Positions 22,315 through 33,950 of a DNA stretch of 64,000 nt are shown here, piece by piece; position 1 is the first letter of the stretch, and each line of letters opens with the position of its first letter. The DNA comes from Peromyscus leucopus. Its lineage: Eukaryota > Chordata > Mammalia > Rodentia > Cricetidae. Location: assembly GCF_004664715.2 (NCBI RefSeq), contig NC_051072.1:45554142-45618141 (forward strand), in the 5' to 3' direction. A model generated the notes under the pieces. That model had not been told where the DNA came from. It saw only the letters and a program-made list of their open reading frames with translations, and did not search any database. The position numbers and the translations under genes were made by a program.

Positions 22315-22835
22315 TGGCAGTTTCTGAATTGTTAAACATAAAACTACCTTACAATTCAGCAATTCCACTTCTTGATATCCATCTGAGAGAAAAGGTGGAA
22401 AACATGTCTACATAAAGACTTGCCCACAGCTCTCATAGCAGCATTGGTCAGGATTGAGACACTCTACATGTTCATTAGCGTATTAGTTGATAATTAAATC
22501 ATGGTGTATCCACATGGCGGGATACTACTTAGTGCTGGAAAGGAATGACAGATGCGTGCCCCTGGACCTCAGACATGCCAAGTGAAAGAAGCCAGAGGCC
22601 CCATGCTTTTTGCTGCCATTTATAGACATTTCCAGAAAGGGAAAACTTATAGAGACAAGTGTAGATTACAGTTGAATGGGGAAAGAAAACATGATATTGG
22701 GAGGAGAGGAATGTTCTCACGTGGGCTTATGGTGATAGTTGCACTCTTCATATTATACAAACCATTGAGCTGCACACTTGAAATGGTTACATTATTGGAT
22801 TATACATGCATAATATATCCCAATAAAGACTTAAA
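22315..22835 (+). mobile_element. Ancient LINE-1 3' end, duplicate copy B
   Basis: Longer than copy A: ACAATTCAGCAATTCCACTT, GCAGCATTGGTCAGGATTGA, AAGTGAAAGAAGCCAGAGGC, a GGTGATAGTTGCACTCTTC block and tail ATATATCCCAATAAAGAC. Confidence 0.85.
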
Positions 22836-24324
22836 CAAACACCCTAAACTTCATTACACACAGTAAAACTCAAATTCCTTAGCATGACCCATCACATGAT
22901 TTATGATTGACCCTCTTTCCTACTAACCTGTGTTTCATTCCAAATGCAGTGTCCTTTCCTAGCGACCTTCCAACACACCAGGGTCTGTTTCTGAGGTGAG
23001 AGACTTGCTCCTTAACTGAGGTCTCTCCTCTCCTACATCCTCAGATGCCTGCCTTCTTCTTAGCATTCAAGTTGTAGTTAACCAACTTGGTCCAAATCCC
23101 TCCCAGCCAAGACCAAGTCATCCTCTGCAACTTCCTAGCTTTTGTCCTCTTTATTAACCACTTTCTGAAGGTCATTCAAAGCTACTTCTCTGCTCACATG
23201 TTCACCATTGATCCCCCTAGCCTGCCCCATGTTCCCAGTTGAGGGCCTTGCCAGAGTTTGAAACATCATGTTCTGAACAGTGAGTCTTATAACCCAGGAA
23301 GATCTTAGGAACCAGGCTGACTGACTAACTTGTTGAATGTTCTTGGACGTTTTATTTAATTTTTCAAATCTTAAATCATTCTTCTGTTAGAAAAATGGAT
23401 TAAATTATGTCTCTCACCCCATAGGACTGTTTGTGAGGCTGGGATCATCCTTGTGTGAGAGCTCTTTGTATACCAAGCTGACTGTGACTATTTTATGAGG
23501 AGACCCTGGGATTCCCTCAGAAGACCCTTCTGTTTACATATTTCAGGGTCAAGAGAATACTGCAAGTGAATGATTGAGTTGTACACTATGTACCAAGGTG
23601 AGGGAGGCCAAGTGTGCATCAGCAGCTGCTCTTACATGGCGATGTGAAGAAGCCAGTGTTCTGCCCACAGGTTGGACGAGCAACATCCAGTCCCATCCCC
23701 TAATTCCTCAAGTAATGAGAGCCTCATAAAACCTCACAGGAGCCTGGACTCTGCTTCCAGATCCATGTTCTCCATTTCAGTTTGTTGGATTCTGTGGACT
23801 TTACTTCTCTAGAAACAGGATGTGCAGGGATGAGTTTCTCCGCCCTTGGTCTTTCCTGGTGAGAGGGAGAAAGGATGGAACACTTACTTGATTAACTGAG
23901 AGCATGAAACCCCAAATTCCAAGCAGAGGAAACTATTTCACTTCATAGAAGCTATTAATGGATAGTAATTACTACACGGCATCCCTCCAGTTGCTAAATC
24001 CAAACACATGCCCAACTTTCCACTTTTCTCTTCCTTCTTTCCTTCCTGTTTGTCTTTTTCTCTCCTCTCTCCTTTAAATCTAAGTCTTGAGAAACTTCAT
24101 CAAATATTCTGCTAAGAATTCTTTCAAGAGCAACCAAAACTCTCATTCAAACTAAAATGATTTCCCAAGTGGCTCAGTCTTTTAAACTGTAGTTCCTTGT
24201 AAATTCTCTAAAAGTAATGTATTTTCCCCCTGGCTCTTAAAATTGACCTGCAAATTGAATATTGGCACTTCTAGGAATGTAATATACTATTCAATATATT
24301 TTTTTACCCTTAAAAAATGTGAAG
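22836..24324. other. Unique non-coding DNA
   Basis: Nothing recognised. Confidence 0.5.
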
Positions 24325-24668
24325 AAGGAACAAGAAGATGGTTCAGAGGGTAAAGCGTTTGCTGCGGACCTGAGTGTGAATCTCCAGAATCTCCCATAAG
24401 GCCAGGTGTGGTAGCATCTGCCTGCTGTCCTAGTATTCTCCTAGCAAGATAGGAGGTGTAGACAGGAGACCCCCATGAAGCTGATAGCACAGCTGGCCTG
24501 TCATACACAGCAGCCAACAACCAAGAGACCCTGTCTCAAACAAGGAAGGAGGCGAAGATCAGTACCCGAGGCTGCCCTTTGGCCGCCACACACTCACTGT
24601 GGCAAGCCTACACCCAGAGTCACACTGCAGACGGGCACACATGTGCGCATACATCACACACACAGTAC
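24325..24668 (+). mobile_element. B4-type SINE (old)
   Basis: AAGATGGTTCAGAGGGTAAAG head, then AGGCCAGGTGTGGTAGCATC (B1-like part), GAGACCCTGTCTCAAA and a CA-rich tail; a tRNA/B1 composite. Confidence 0.65.
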
Positions 24669-25450
24669 ATTTTTTTTCCCAATTTATTTGTGAAGAGGTT
24701 CCTAAGTATTTGTTGTCATCTCGGTATTTCTAAGGCTAGGCCCAAATCAATTCTCATTCTCTTTTATGTTCTCTCTCTCCTTCACTCTCTTGGTTCTTGG
24801 TGTCTAAAATTGTACTAAGATGTGTCAATTCCAAGCTGCCTAGCAGATTACGGGTCCTCACCACCTGAAAAACACATCTGGGAGCTTTCTTATATTGTTG
24901 CTGTTGTTTTAACGTTTGGCTTTTGCATTTTAGTGTTCTCCCACTCACTGTAGAATTCTCCCTATGCCTTTCTTTCTTCCTTAGTAATAAGTAACAAAGA
25001 GTCTCTTTCTTTCTTTTTTTTTCAGAGTTACGGGTGGAAGGGGAAGGAAAGAGGATCAAGAGAACAGGTGTGAGGTTCTTCCTTTGAATTTGATTCCTAA
25101 CTGTCACACACGTGTAGCACAGCCTCTGTTTGGGATTTCAAAGTATTTTCCTTAGACGAATGTTGAAATGAACCATGTTTGGTTCTGGATGTGGAACTCG
25201 AACATCGTTCCTCTACCGCTCTGCCTCCAGCTCCGAGTTCTCCATTTCAGTTTGCTGTATTCCATTAGGACTTTACTTTCTGTGAATATTTATGACTGTA
25301 CTTTCAATTCCATTATTCTATCCTAATATCCTATTATTTTGCAGTAGGAAAGTAAGTGCAGTTATCAAAAGCAGGATGAGGTCTAAATTTCTGTCTCATG
25401 GGTTTTTGAAAATGTTGGTTCCCTTATTTAGTTCAGGACTGCAGGTAGGG
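24669..25450. other. Unique non-coding DNA
   Basis: Nothing recognised. Confidence 0.5.
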
Positions 25451-25670
25451 AACATTTTTCTTATTTATTGATTGATTAATTTTTTCAATAATTAATTCAA
25501 TTTAAATTTTATATAATTTAAATTTGATTAAATGCACCCTCTTCATTATCCACCCTTGTGTCTCTTTCCCTCCCATAGACCCTCATCCTTCAAATAGGCC
25601 TGTTTAATATATATATGTATATATATTTATATATATTTATATATATATATTATATGTAATATATAAAAAC
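25451..25670. repeat. AT-rich low-complexity region with (TA)n
   Basis: TTATTGATTGATTAAT and AATTTAAATTTTATATAATT stretches, then a TATATATTTATATA-type run at about 25605-25670. The intervening CCACCCTTGTGTC segment may be a LINE-1 tail on the minus strand. Confidence 0.8.
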
Positions 25671-26582
25671 AGGGCTATAGATACATATATGTGTATATAG
25701 AGATATTTATACTTAAAGATGAGGAAACATGCTGTATGTCCCTTCTCCCAGCGCCTTCTATCATTGCCTCCTTATTTTCTCTCTAGAGGTAGGTAACCTT
25801 TAAAACATGATGTTAGGCTCCTAAAATTTAGCTTCATGTGAGGGACGCTTGTATACACTAAACGTTTAAATGGAAAGAGAGACTGTGAAAGAAAGTGGTT
25901 ACATTCCTTGACTTCATAGTCCTGGGAACCAGTCAAAGAAATAATAATGTCCCAGCCAGCGTAATCAGAGCAGATATGGCTAATAGATTCAACTTGAAAC
26001 AAATGATTGATAGGGGCTGCCTGAGACAGCTGTGTTGGAAAGGATTTTAAGGCCACATCTGGGTTCACTGGACAAAATGTGATTAATGATGTCTGCCCTG
26101 GTTGTGAGAGGAGCTGGTGGTGGCAGTCCTGCCACACATTTCTAATCCCTGAATAAGATCCTCTGATGAATAGAACCATTCATCCATGAGGTTTCCAGAT
26201 TGTAGTAAAAAAGATTACAGCATAGCCCAACAGCATGGAGATAGGATGCTAATGTTGTTGGGCCCGATTTTATTCTGCTTCAAGCCAGAATAATTTTCAG
26301 ACTTGCCAGAGCCAATAAGTTGGAAAATAAAGTATGCCATATCTGCACTCCCACTGCTTGGTTTAAACTTAAACACATGACTGTAATACATCCCAGTGCA
26401 GACACAAATAGGATGTTACATAGAAGATGGTATGTCAGCTGTCCGAATTATCATTCCAGTATAAATCTACTTCTGTCCTAGAAGGTAAAGATAGGTTCTT
26501 TTTCACTTGCTTTTTTTATGCATTGTTCAGTCAACAGAGAAGGATATAAAGATGAGAGTGATGTTTACTAATATTACCTCTA
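25671..26582. other. Unique non-coding DNA
   Basis: A 135-codon minus-strand frame (25772-26179) shows no recognisable family; treated as chance. Confidence 0.5.
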
Positions 26583-26959
26583 CCAAAGATAAATAATTGA
26601 GAAAACCCCCTCCATAAAACCAAGCTGCAGGCAAGCCTGTAGGGCATTTTCCTAATGAGTGAACAAAGTGGGAGAGCTCAGTCCATTATGGCTGGGGCCA
26701 CCGCTAGGCTGGTGGTCCTGCATTCTATTGGAAAGCAGGCTGAGTAAGCTGTGGAGAGCAAGCCGGTAAGCAGTATCCCTCCATTGGAATACTATGCATC
26801 GGCTGCTTCTTCCAGGTTCCTGCATTATTTGAGTTTCTGTCCCAACTTTCTTCAATAATGAGCAGTGGTAAGGAAATAAAAGTAAAAATAAATCCTTTCC
26901 TCCCCAAGGTGCTTTGGTCATGGTACTTCATCATAACAATGGTAACTCTAATCAAGACA
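26583..26959 (+). mobile_element. MaLR-like rodent LTR, copy 3 (5'-truncated)
   Basis: AAAACCCCCTCCATAAAACC, AGGCAAGCCTGTAGGGCATT, AAAGCAGGCTGAGTAAGC and ending CTAATCAAGACA. Confidence 0.7.
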
Positions 26960-26999
26960 ATATTGCTAGTACTTTAGTGTGGAACTTTCTAGAATGTTT

Positions 27000-27205
27000 T
27001 CTGTGTATACATGTGAACCTAAGGCATACTGTTCTCCATTGGTTTTAGCTACATTTATTTCACATGATTATATTTAGACACTAATAAATATAATTCCACA
27101 ATAACATTACATAGATAATATTCCATTGTGTGCATTTACCATCATTGATATAATCAAGTCTCATAAGCTTTTATGCTTTGGGATTATAAATAACATTTTT
27201 AAGGA
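27000..27205 (-). mobile_element. Ancient LINE-1 fragment
   Basis: AATATTCCATTGTGTGCATT and GGGATTATAAATAACATTTT match the minus strand of an old L1 3' region. Confidence 0.55.
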
Positions 27206-27459
27206 TATATTTTTATTGTTTATTATTATTTTAAATTTTTGCATGTATTGTCTGGGTCTCTGTGTGGATTTTCAAATGTGAATGCAGTGCCTATGAAGAC
27301 CTCCAAACAGTATCAGATCCCCATTGGCTGGACTTACACACAGTTGTAACTGGGTGTAACCAGGTGTAAGCCACCTGTCAGATGATTACTGGGAAAGGAA
27401 CTAGTTCTCTGGAAGAGCAATGTGCACTTTTAACTGCTGAGCCATCTCTCCAGTCCCTA
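27206..27459 (-). mobile_element. B2/B3-type SINE
   Basis: Minus-strand copy ending CTGAGCCATCTCTCCAGTCC. Contains a small internal repetition (AACTGGGTGTAACCAGGTGT). Confidence 0.8.
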
Positions 27460-27461
27460 CT

Positions 27462-27615
27462 TTTATCATTTTTTATTATGTATTTGTGTGTATGTCTGTG
27501 TGACTTACAAGCAGTTAGTTGTGAGCCACCTGATGTGGGTGCTAGGTACTGAACTCTGGCCCTCTAAAAGAGCAAAACATGCCTTTAACTTCTGAACTGT
27601 CTATCCAGCATCCTA
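27462..27615 (-). mobile_element. B2/B3-type SINE (second, adjacent)
   Basis: GTGAGCCACCTGATGTGGGT, then GCTAGGTACTGAACTCTGG and a decayed head CTGTCTATCCAGCATCC. Abuts the preceding SINE in the same orientation. Confidence 0.75.
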
Positions 27616-27639
27616 GAAACATTTCCATGAATCCTTTTA

Positions 27640-28007
27640 AAATCTGTGTGTATTGTGTTGTGTTGTGTGTGTGTGTGTGTGAATGCGTGTTTGTGTATGT
27701 GCACATGTTGTACATGCGAGGGTCCATGCACATGGATGTGAGCAAATGTGGAGGCCAGAGTCTGATGTTGGGTGTCATTTTCGATTGTTTCCTCATCTTT
27801 CAGGACAGGCTCTTCACTGAGGCAAATCTGCATGGGGTAGCAAGCTCTGCACATCCATTTGTCCCCTTTCCAGCCCCTAACTCCCATGCTAGGGTTATGG
27901 ATGCTTGCCACCATGCCTGGCTTTTACCTGATGCTAGAGATCCAAACCTCGGTCCGTATGCTTTTGTGCAGGCACTTTACTGGGTGAGCCATTTTCACAG
28001 TCCCTAG
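27640..28007 (-). mobile_element. B4-type SINE with (TG)n
   Basis: Starts with a GT-rich tail, then GGAGGCCAGAGTCTGATGTT, TCTTTCAGGACAGGCTCTTC and CTGGGTGAGCCATTTTCACA. Third SINE of a same-strand cluster. Confidence 0.7.
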
Positions 28008-29121
28008 TGAATATCTTTGTACCAACGTGCTTGTGCACTGATTACTTCCTTAGAACACTGTTCTTAAAATACATTTGATGGGTCAAATATATGATTAAAA
28101 ATTTTATCTTAAGTTTTTTTTTTGCTTCCATGTTTGAAAAAAACTACTACTAATATGCCCAATGGCTCATCAGGAGAGTAATAGGGGCCACTTTTCTGAG
28201 TGAAGAGGCTGGACTGTCACCCATCCACCACCCACACACTCTCCCCTACTTCCTAATATCATAGATTTTGATTGTTGTGACCACTGTTAGAAACTGCAGG
28301 AGCCAGTTCAGAAGCAGGCGTTTCATGTGGAGCTTCTGGAGCAGAGCTAAAGGATAATCCTGGGACTTGCTTGACTCTGAGGACCTCACAGGATTCCAGC
28401 TCTCCCAGGGGACCAACCACTCTGCTTTGTACCTTCTAGGACCTGGTCTCATGTTGGCAGATCATGCAGACCCTGCAGTTAATTTGACCGACTTGTCTGT
28501 GCATTCACATGCAGGCCTATAGGATTTGGGGGGTGGACAGGAAGGCTGGAGGAGTTTGGAGGAAGACTGGGTTGTTATTCCCTTCCTGAGTGAAAGTTAT
28601 CAGGAGCTCTGAGTCAGTGACCTCTTTGTAGGGGTAGCTCAAGCTGTTGATGGATCAGAGCCATGGTATTTTGTCTAAACACCGTTCTTCTATTTCTCCT
28701 TGGACATATTCATCTTTATTCCAGCCAATCATTTTCTTTTTTCATTGGCTTTTGCCTGAAAACAAAAATCCTCTTTGTCATTTCTGACACGTGTGCAAGT
28801 GTTCAGTGTAGGGTGAAAATAGCAAAATAAATGACTCATAAATTATAATTAACAGCAGCTATCCAAAGTAGAAGCTTAAACCATAAAATAATCTATACCT
28901 ATACATTTATGAGTGAAAAGTTGACTCTACATTTTATTTGGTGATTCCACTCTTAAAGATTTCATTTTCTTCATACGCAGCTATAAAGGCCTCTGTACTA
29001 CAATAGAGGGAAAGTTGGTTCAAATAATCTATAGGTGAGTTTCCAAATAAGCACTGCCTGGGAGGAATGGTCATCATCAGTGAGGACTGAGCTTGGTTTC
29101 ATACCTAGAAAATGCTGTGAG

Positions 29122-29124
<3 letters not shown>
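28008..29124. other. Non-coding DNA, possible L1 remnant at its start
   Basis: Positions 28008-28120 (GAATATCTTTGTACCAACGT; GATGGGTCAAATATATGATT) resemble an old L1 tail on the minus strand. The rest is unrecognised. Confidence 0.4.
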
Positions 29125-29166
<42 letters not shown>

Positions 29167-29340
29167 TGTATACACACACACTCACCAACATATACACATA
29201 CATTTACCAACATATATACATACACGTAGATACATATACACACCTAAACATACACACACACACACACACACACAAATATACATAACACATAAATACACAC
29301 ACCACCACCACCACCACCACCACCACCACCACCACCACTT
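29125..29340. repeat. Compound (CA)n / (CACATA)n / (CCA)n microsatellite
   Basis: CA run at 29125-29164, then ACATATACACATACATTTACC-type steps, a second CA run near 29247-29274 and a CCA/CAC triplet run at 29297-29338. Open frames across it are His/Thr or Gly/Val repeats and not genes. Confidence 0.97.
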
Positions 29341-30429
29341 ACAGGAGAATGGAGAAAATGTAATTTTTCAAATTTTGTTTTCGAAAAACAACAATGGTAG
29401 AATCTTTTCCTTAAAATGGCCAAACCATTTAAAAGAGAAAACAAAACAACACCAAACACCATTTGGGGAATTAGACTTGGGAATTTATTCCTGGGACTGT
29501 CCCACCTGTAGCTCTGCATTTGGTGGATGTGATTTAGAGAAGGGTGTGCCTAGTAAGGAAAAAACACTCCTCACTTAATGAGCATTCACACTGAGAATGC
29601 TGGTGTGGCCACAGGAATCAGACTCTAACTTAGTGGTAGAGTCTGCTGTTCATGGCGACTGAGTTTTGGGCATCTTCGAAGTAGAATGCCAAAGGTCCCA
29701 CACTAGACAAATACGAAGACAGGGTGGAATTTATGGCAAGGGTGGCCCTCCAGCTACTGAACATGTCAATCTCTTTCCTTCATTCCACATAGCCAGGGGA
29801 AGAACAAGTCCACACGAGAACATCACCCAGTTCTGCACAGAGGAGGACTTGAGTGTGTTGAGTTCCATGGTCCTGTGACTCTTCTGTCAGTGTTGGAGAT
29901 AAAGTGGGGCAGTCATCTGATATGACAGGAACAATCACAGAATGCAGTGAGCATCTGAAGCATTTAGAATTGGTCACCAAAGCAAAACCAAGAGACTTTC
30001 ACCAAAGACCACTGAAAGGATGTAAAGAGTATGGCTGGAAGATTTTGTCTACCATGGTGAGCAGGAAAGATTTTTGTTTCACAGCCTGGATCAGAAAGGA
30101 GAATTTGGTTGGTCTTACATGATTTAAAACATAACTTTGAATCAGTGGGAAGGAAGGAAGTTTTCATATGTGATTTAATCATCCCCCGAGGATAGTTACA
30201 TCCTAGGTAATTACCAGCAACTTCAATTATTGGCCCCTGCACTTAAAAATTGAAAATTCCATATAAATACATCTGAGTCCTTTCCAATAAGCATGGGCTA
30301 TGCTATATAGAGTTTGGAATCATGACCCAGGCACCACTTCATAGCCATTTTCTAGTTTAATTAAATGCTCTTCAAAAGCGCAAATTTAAATGGCTATTGT
30401 CCACTAACTAGATATGCCATATTCGTTTG
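29341..30429. other. Unique non-coding DNA
   Basis: Nothing recognised. Confidence 0.5.
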
Positions 30430-31000
30430 ACCAATTTCTAAACTATTTCTGATTTTTATTATAACAAACTCTATAATGAGCATGTGTATACATCATTTTA
30501 ATGATAAATTTTTGGTTATTTTTAGGATAAAAATTGTACTGTAGCCAACCTGGAGAATTTTATCCCAATCATTTATATTTTAATTCATTTTACAAATTGA
30601 TATTATACTGTACATATGGATTGCCACTGAGATTTTATACTTAGTAAATTGTAGGCATTATTTCAGGGCATTAAATATTCATTGAAAAATATGATGAGTT
30701 TTTTTTTAGTGGCTACAAGATAACTTACCTTTGAATATGCCATCATTTCTTCTCCCTCCCTCCCTCCCTCCCTCCCTTCCTCCCTTCCCTCCTCCCTCCC
30801 TCCCTCCCTCCCTATCATTCTTCTCTTATTGACTATTCCAGTTTCTACTCTTTTTACTGTTACAAATATCCTCTGCCACCATGAATATCCTCATGCATAT
30901 ATTTCATTTAATTAAGAACACAGAACAGAGCAATGAACTTCCACATTCATCACTCAGCCCCAGCAATTAACACCAGCACATGGGCAATCGTGTTTGCCTA
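30430..31000 (-). mobile_element. Ancient LINE-1 region interrupted by (TCCC)n
   Basis: TATAACAAACTCTATAATGA, TTACAAATATCCTCTGCCAC and AATTAACACCAGCACATGGG resemble old L1 3' parts on the minus strand. Boundaries are loose. Confidence 0.45.
30750..30814. repeat. (TCCC)n microsatellite
   Basis: TCCC/TTCC tetramers; G-rich on the minus strand. Confidence 0.97.
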
Positions 31001-31694
31001 TAACCTGCAAGTCTCCGCTCCCTAGAGGGTTGTGAGGCACAATGTCCAGGAAGTTTCCTGTTTCAGGAGACGCACGAGGAAAATGGCCACTTGAAGCAGA
31101 TAGCATTATGACCTCTTTATGTCAGACACATCTGATACTCAGTGATTTATTAGGAAAGTGTTTGAGGATTCACAGGAAGTAGAAAATACTGTTAGGAAAG
31201 GCAGTTTTCAAGGGAACATGATGCTTACTTTCATCTTAGTAAATTTAGATTATACCTGATTGAGAGGAAAAGCGTCATTCCTGATGCCGTAGCCAATGAA
31301 AGGCATTTGAGAAGGACGAACTGCTATGCTTTGATAAAAAAGTCTTTCCTGAATCTCCAAAAATCATTCAAGAAAGTGCCAAACATCACTAGAAGATGCA
31401 TTTGCTTAACGCACAGTCTACCGTTCCCTGTGGCTGTGCATTGTGATTTTAGTGCCAGGAGCAGGTAGAGAGGGAAGGGGTAGTTGGGAGAAAGGAAAAT
31501 ATTCATTATGATTCTCTAGAAATGCAGTAACAAGTTGGTTTTCCGTGTGGTATATACCACATACCTACCCAGTTGGAGCCATGTGAGGGACATCAAAACT
31601 ATCAACACATCCCTTAGAGATCTGAGTAGGTCAGAGAGGGGGTATCAACACAGCCACTCGCCTTTCATATAGTCTCGCTCAATTATGTCTGCAT
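31001..31694. other. Unique non-coding DNA
   Basis: Nothing recognised. Confidence 0.5.
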
Positions 31695-31900
31695 AGGCTA
31701 CTGGGCTGGTGAGATGGCATTGTGGGTAAAAACACTTGTCACTCACCAAGACTGATGACCAGAGTTCAATCCCCAGGACTCAAGATAGAAGGCGAGAACA
31801 AACTCCTGCAAATTGTACTCTTACCCCCATACATGTGTCATGGTATGCTACACCTGTACACACACAGAGAGAGAGAGAGAGACTTAAGAACACACCCACA
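31695..31900 (+). mobile_element. B2/B3-superfamily SINE
   Basis: Head GGGCTGGTGAGATGGCATTG with pol III A/B-box region (GAGTTCAATCCCCAGGAC), then CAAACTCCTGCAAATTGTAC and a CACACAGAGAGAGA tail. Confidence 0.85.
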
Positions 31901-32140
31901 TATATGTTTTTGTTTATTATATATATAATATAAAATTGCCAGTTTTTTCTTCATCCACACAGTCCAGCTTCTTTATAGAGTCCCGGCTGTAGCTTTGGTT
32001 ACTCAGCGACTAGTGATTCTTCAGGATGATCTGCTGAGATATTGGGCAATTGATTTTTAATCCTTTCACTCATCCTAACAGTACAACAAAAGTCATGTTT
32101 CCAATCACAACACGAATCTTTCCTTACTTCTCTGTTTTTG

Positions 32141-32268
32141 AGGTGTGTGTGTGTGTGTGTGTGTGTGTTTGTGTGTAATAAGAATATATATATGTGTGTG
32201 TTTGTGAGTATGTGTGTATGTTTGTGTGTGAGTGTGTATGAATTTGTGTGTTTGTGAGTATGTGTGTA

Positions 32269-32300
<32 letters not shown>
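32141..32300. repeat. Interrupted (TG)n microsatellite
   Basis: Several TG runs separated by TTTG, TATA and GAGTA interruptions; the block TTTGTGTGTTTGTGAGTATG recurs nearly unchanged. Confidence 0.95.
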
Positions 32301-32301
<1 letters not shown>

Positions 32302-32309
32302 TTTGCTTT

Positions 32310-32378
32310 TTCCTTGCAGTGCTAGGGATCAACACATTCGTCATGTGCTCTACTCCTGGGCTACTGGCCTAGCCTCAG
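32310..32378 (-). mobile_element. ID/B4-like fragment
   Basis: CAGTGCTAGGGATCAACACA, ATGTGCTCTACTCCTGGGCT resemble the minus strand of an ID-type promoter region. Confidence 0.6.
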
Positions 32379-32656
32379 TCCTGTTGCTGAGTCCACGTGT
32401 GTGCTTCCTCTTTTCTTCCCCATTAATTGAGCCCATTGGCCTCTTTGAAACAGCCAGATTTAGCTCTCTTTTTGTGTGTGCATGTGCGTGTGTGTGCGTG
32501 TGCGTGTGCTTAAGTAGATTTTGTTTCTCGTTTATGTCTCAAGCTTTGCTTTCATTTTCAACACTCTTTTCCCAACCTTGCTGCACCACCAGGCCGGTTC
32601 TCTCATCAGCCTCCCCACCTTCTGTTCTTTGCAGAAAGTCCAAGCAAAAGCATGCT

Positions 32657-32690
32657 GGGGTGGCGGGGGGACGGGGGACGGGAGACGGGG
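32657..32690 (+). other. G-quadruplex-type tract
   Basis: Five G runs (4, 6, 5, 3, 4) spaced by 2-4 bases, in a CpG-bearing patch. Confidence 0.6.
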
Positions 32691-32699
32691 ACACGACGA

Positions 32700-33590
32700 C
32701 ACGCATCTCACCCTTAAACGACTGTCTTCTTCTGAAAATGGACTGTTAGCCGAAGTACGGTGACAATACTCTCTCTTCTCAGAAAGTCACCAGCTCTAAC
32801 CTGGGCGGGTAACTTTCCATAAGCCTTGCTCTGTTGACCCAGCCCATTTTGGATGTCATTTTACATGTGAAAATCAGAGTTCAGGATTGACTGCTTCAAG
32901 ATCAGGGGAGAGTGAGATCTTCCCAAAACAGAAGAAGATACGAAGTGAGGCCGATGGAGGATAGCTGTCCTCTAATTTGGGGGGAAGAGATCATCCCGGA
33001 GTACTTAGTCTACAGTTGCAGAGTCATGGCCTGCTTTTCTCTCATTTTTTTGCTAAGGCTTTTCAAGGGAGATGAAAAGGGAGTAAGAATGAACTCCAAA
33101 GAGAAGGGAGCTTGTGGAGAACCAACAGTTACAAAGAAGGAGCAATAGGAATTTTCCTTAATGAGAAATAGCCAAAGATGTGTCAAGGGGAGAGTGACCT
33201 AGAAACTTGAGCTTTGATCTTGGGACAATAAAGGGCATGTCCATTCAATTTAAACTCAGGATGAAGACAGGATTGAATTAAACAGTGTTTAACAACAAAG
33301 AGAACTAGAAAGGAGGACATGGAACTATCAACTGACTTCTCTTTCAGTCATACACAACCACATGTCTTCTTCAAAACCGAAGTTTGTGGTTTGATGAGCA
33401 TCTGTGTTTGGCTATTTTAATGAAGAGCTTTAGTTTCACATAGAGTAGCATTAATATAGGCAAAACGTATAAATGTTTTGTTTCTCATTTAATGATCCTT
33501 CTGGGGCATCATTTTTTAGACAGCAAAGCCAACAATGACAGCATGACAGCTAATGCAATTTATAATTTAAATACTTACAGCCCAAGTTTC
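32700..33590. other. Unique non-coding DNA
   Basis: Nothing recognised. Confidence 0.5.
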
Positions 33591-33950
33591 TGCTGTGGAA
33601 TATTCCTTTATACTGTGTGACTATATGTTGCTGTGATTGGTCTAATAAAGAAATGGATTGGCCAATAGCTGGACAGGATAAGGTTAGGTGGAAAAACTAA
33701 ACTAAGGACAGGGAAGAAGAAGGGTGGAGTCTGGGGAGATGCCAGCCAGCCTCCAAGGGAGCAAGAGATGCTAGAGGACAGGTAAAGTCATGAGCTATGT
33801 GATGATACATAGATGAACAGAAATGGGTTCGTTTAAATGTAAGATTTAGCTAGTAACAAGCCTGAGGTATTGGCTGAGCATTTACAATTAATATAAGCCT
33901 CTGTGTGGTGTTTTGGAAGTGGCTCCCGGGATGGGAAAACTCCACCTACA
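33591..33950 (+). mobile_element. ERV solo LTR, family A, copy 3
   Basis: 360 bp starting TGCTGTGGAATATTCC and ending ACTCCACCTACA. Flanked by a direct repeat GTTTC (33586-33590 and 33951-33955). Contains AATAAAGAAATGGATTGGCC and TTAGCTAGTAACAAGCCTGA. Slightly different subfamily from 9798 and 54791. Confidence 0.9.

Noticed and set aside
29093..29578. Open frame encoding a His/Thr-repeat protein
   Set aside because: It is a translation of CA and CCA microsatellites.
32264..32749. 161-codon plus-strand frame with Val/Cys repeats
   Set aside because: Runs through (TG)n and an ID-like SINE fragment; not protein-like outside them.
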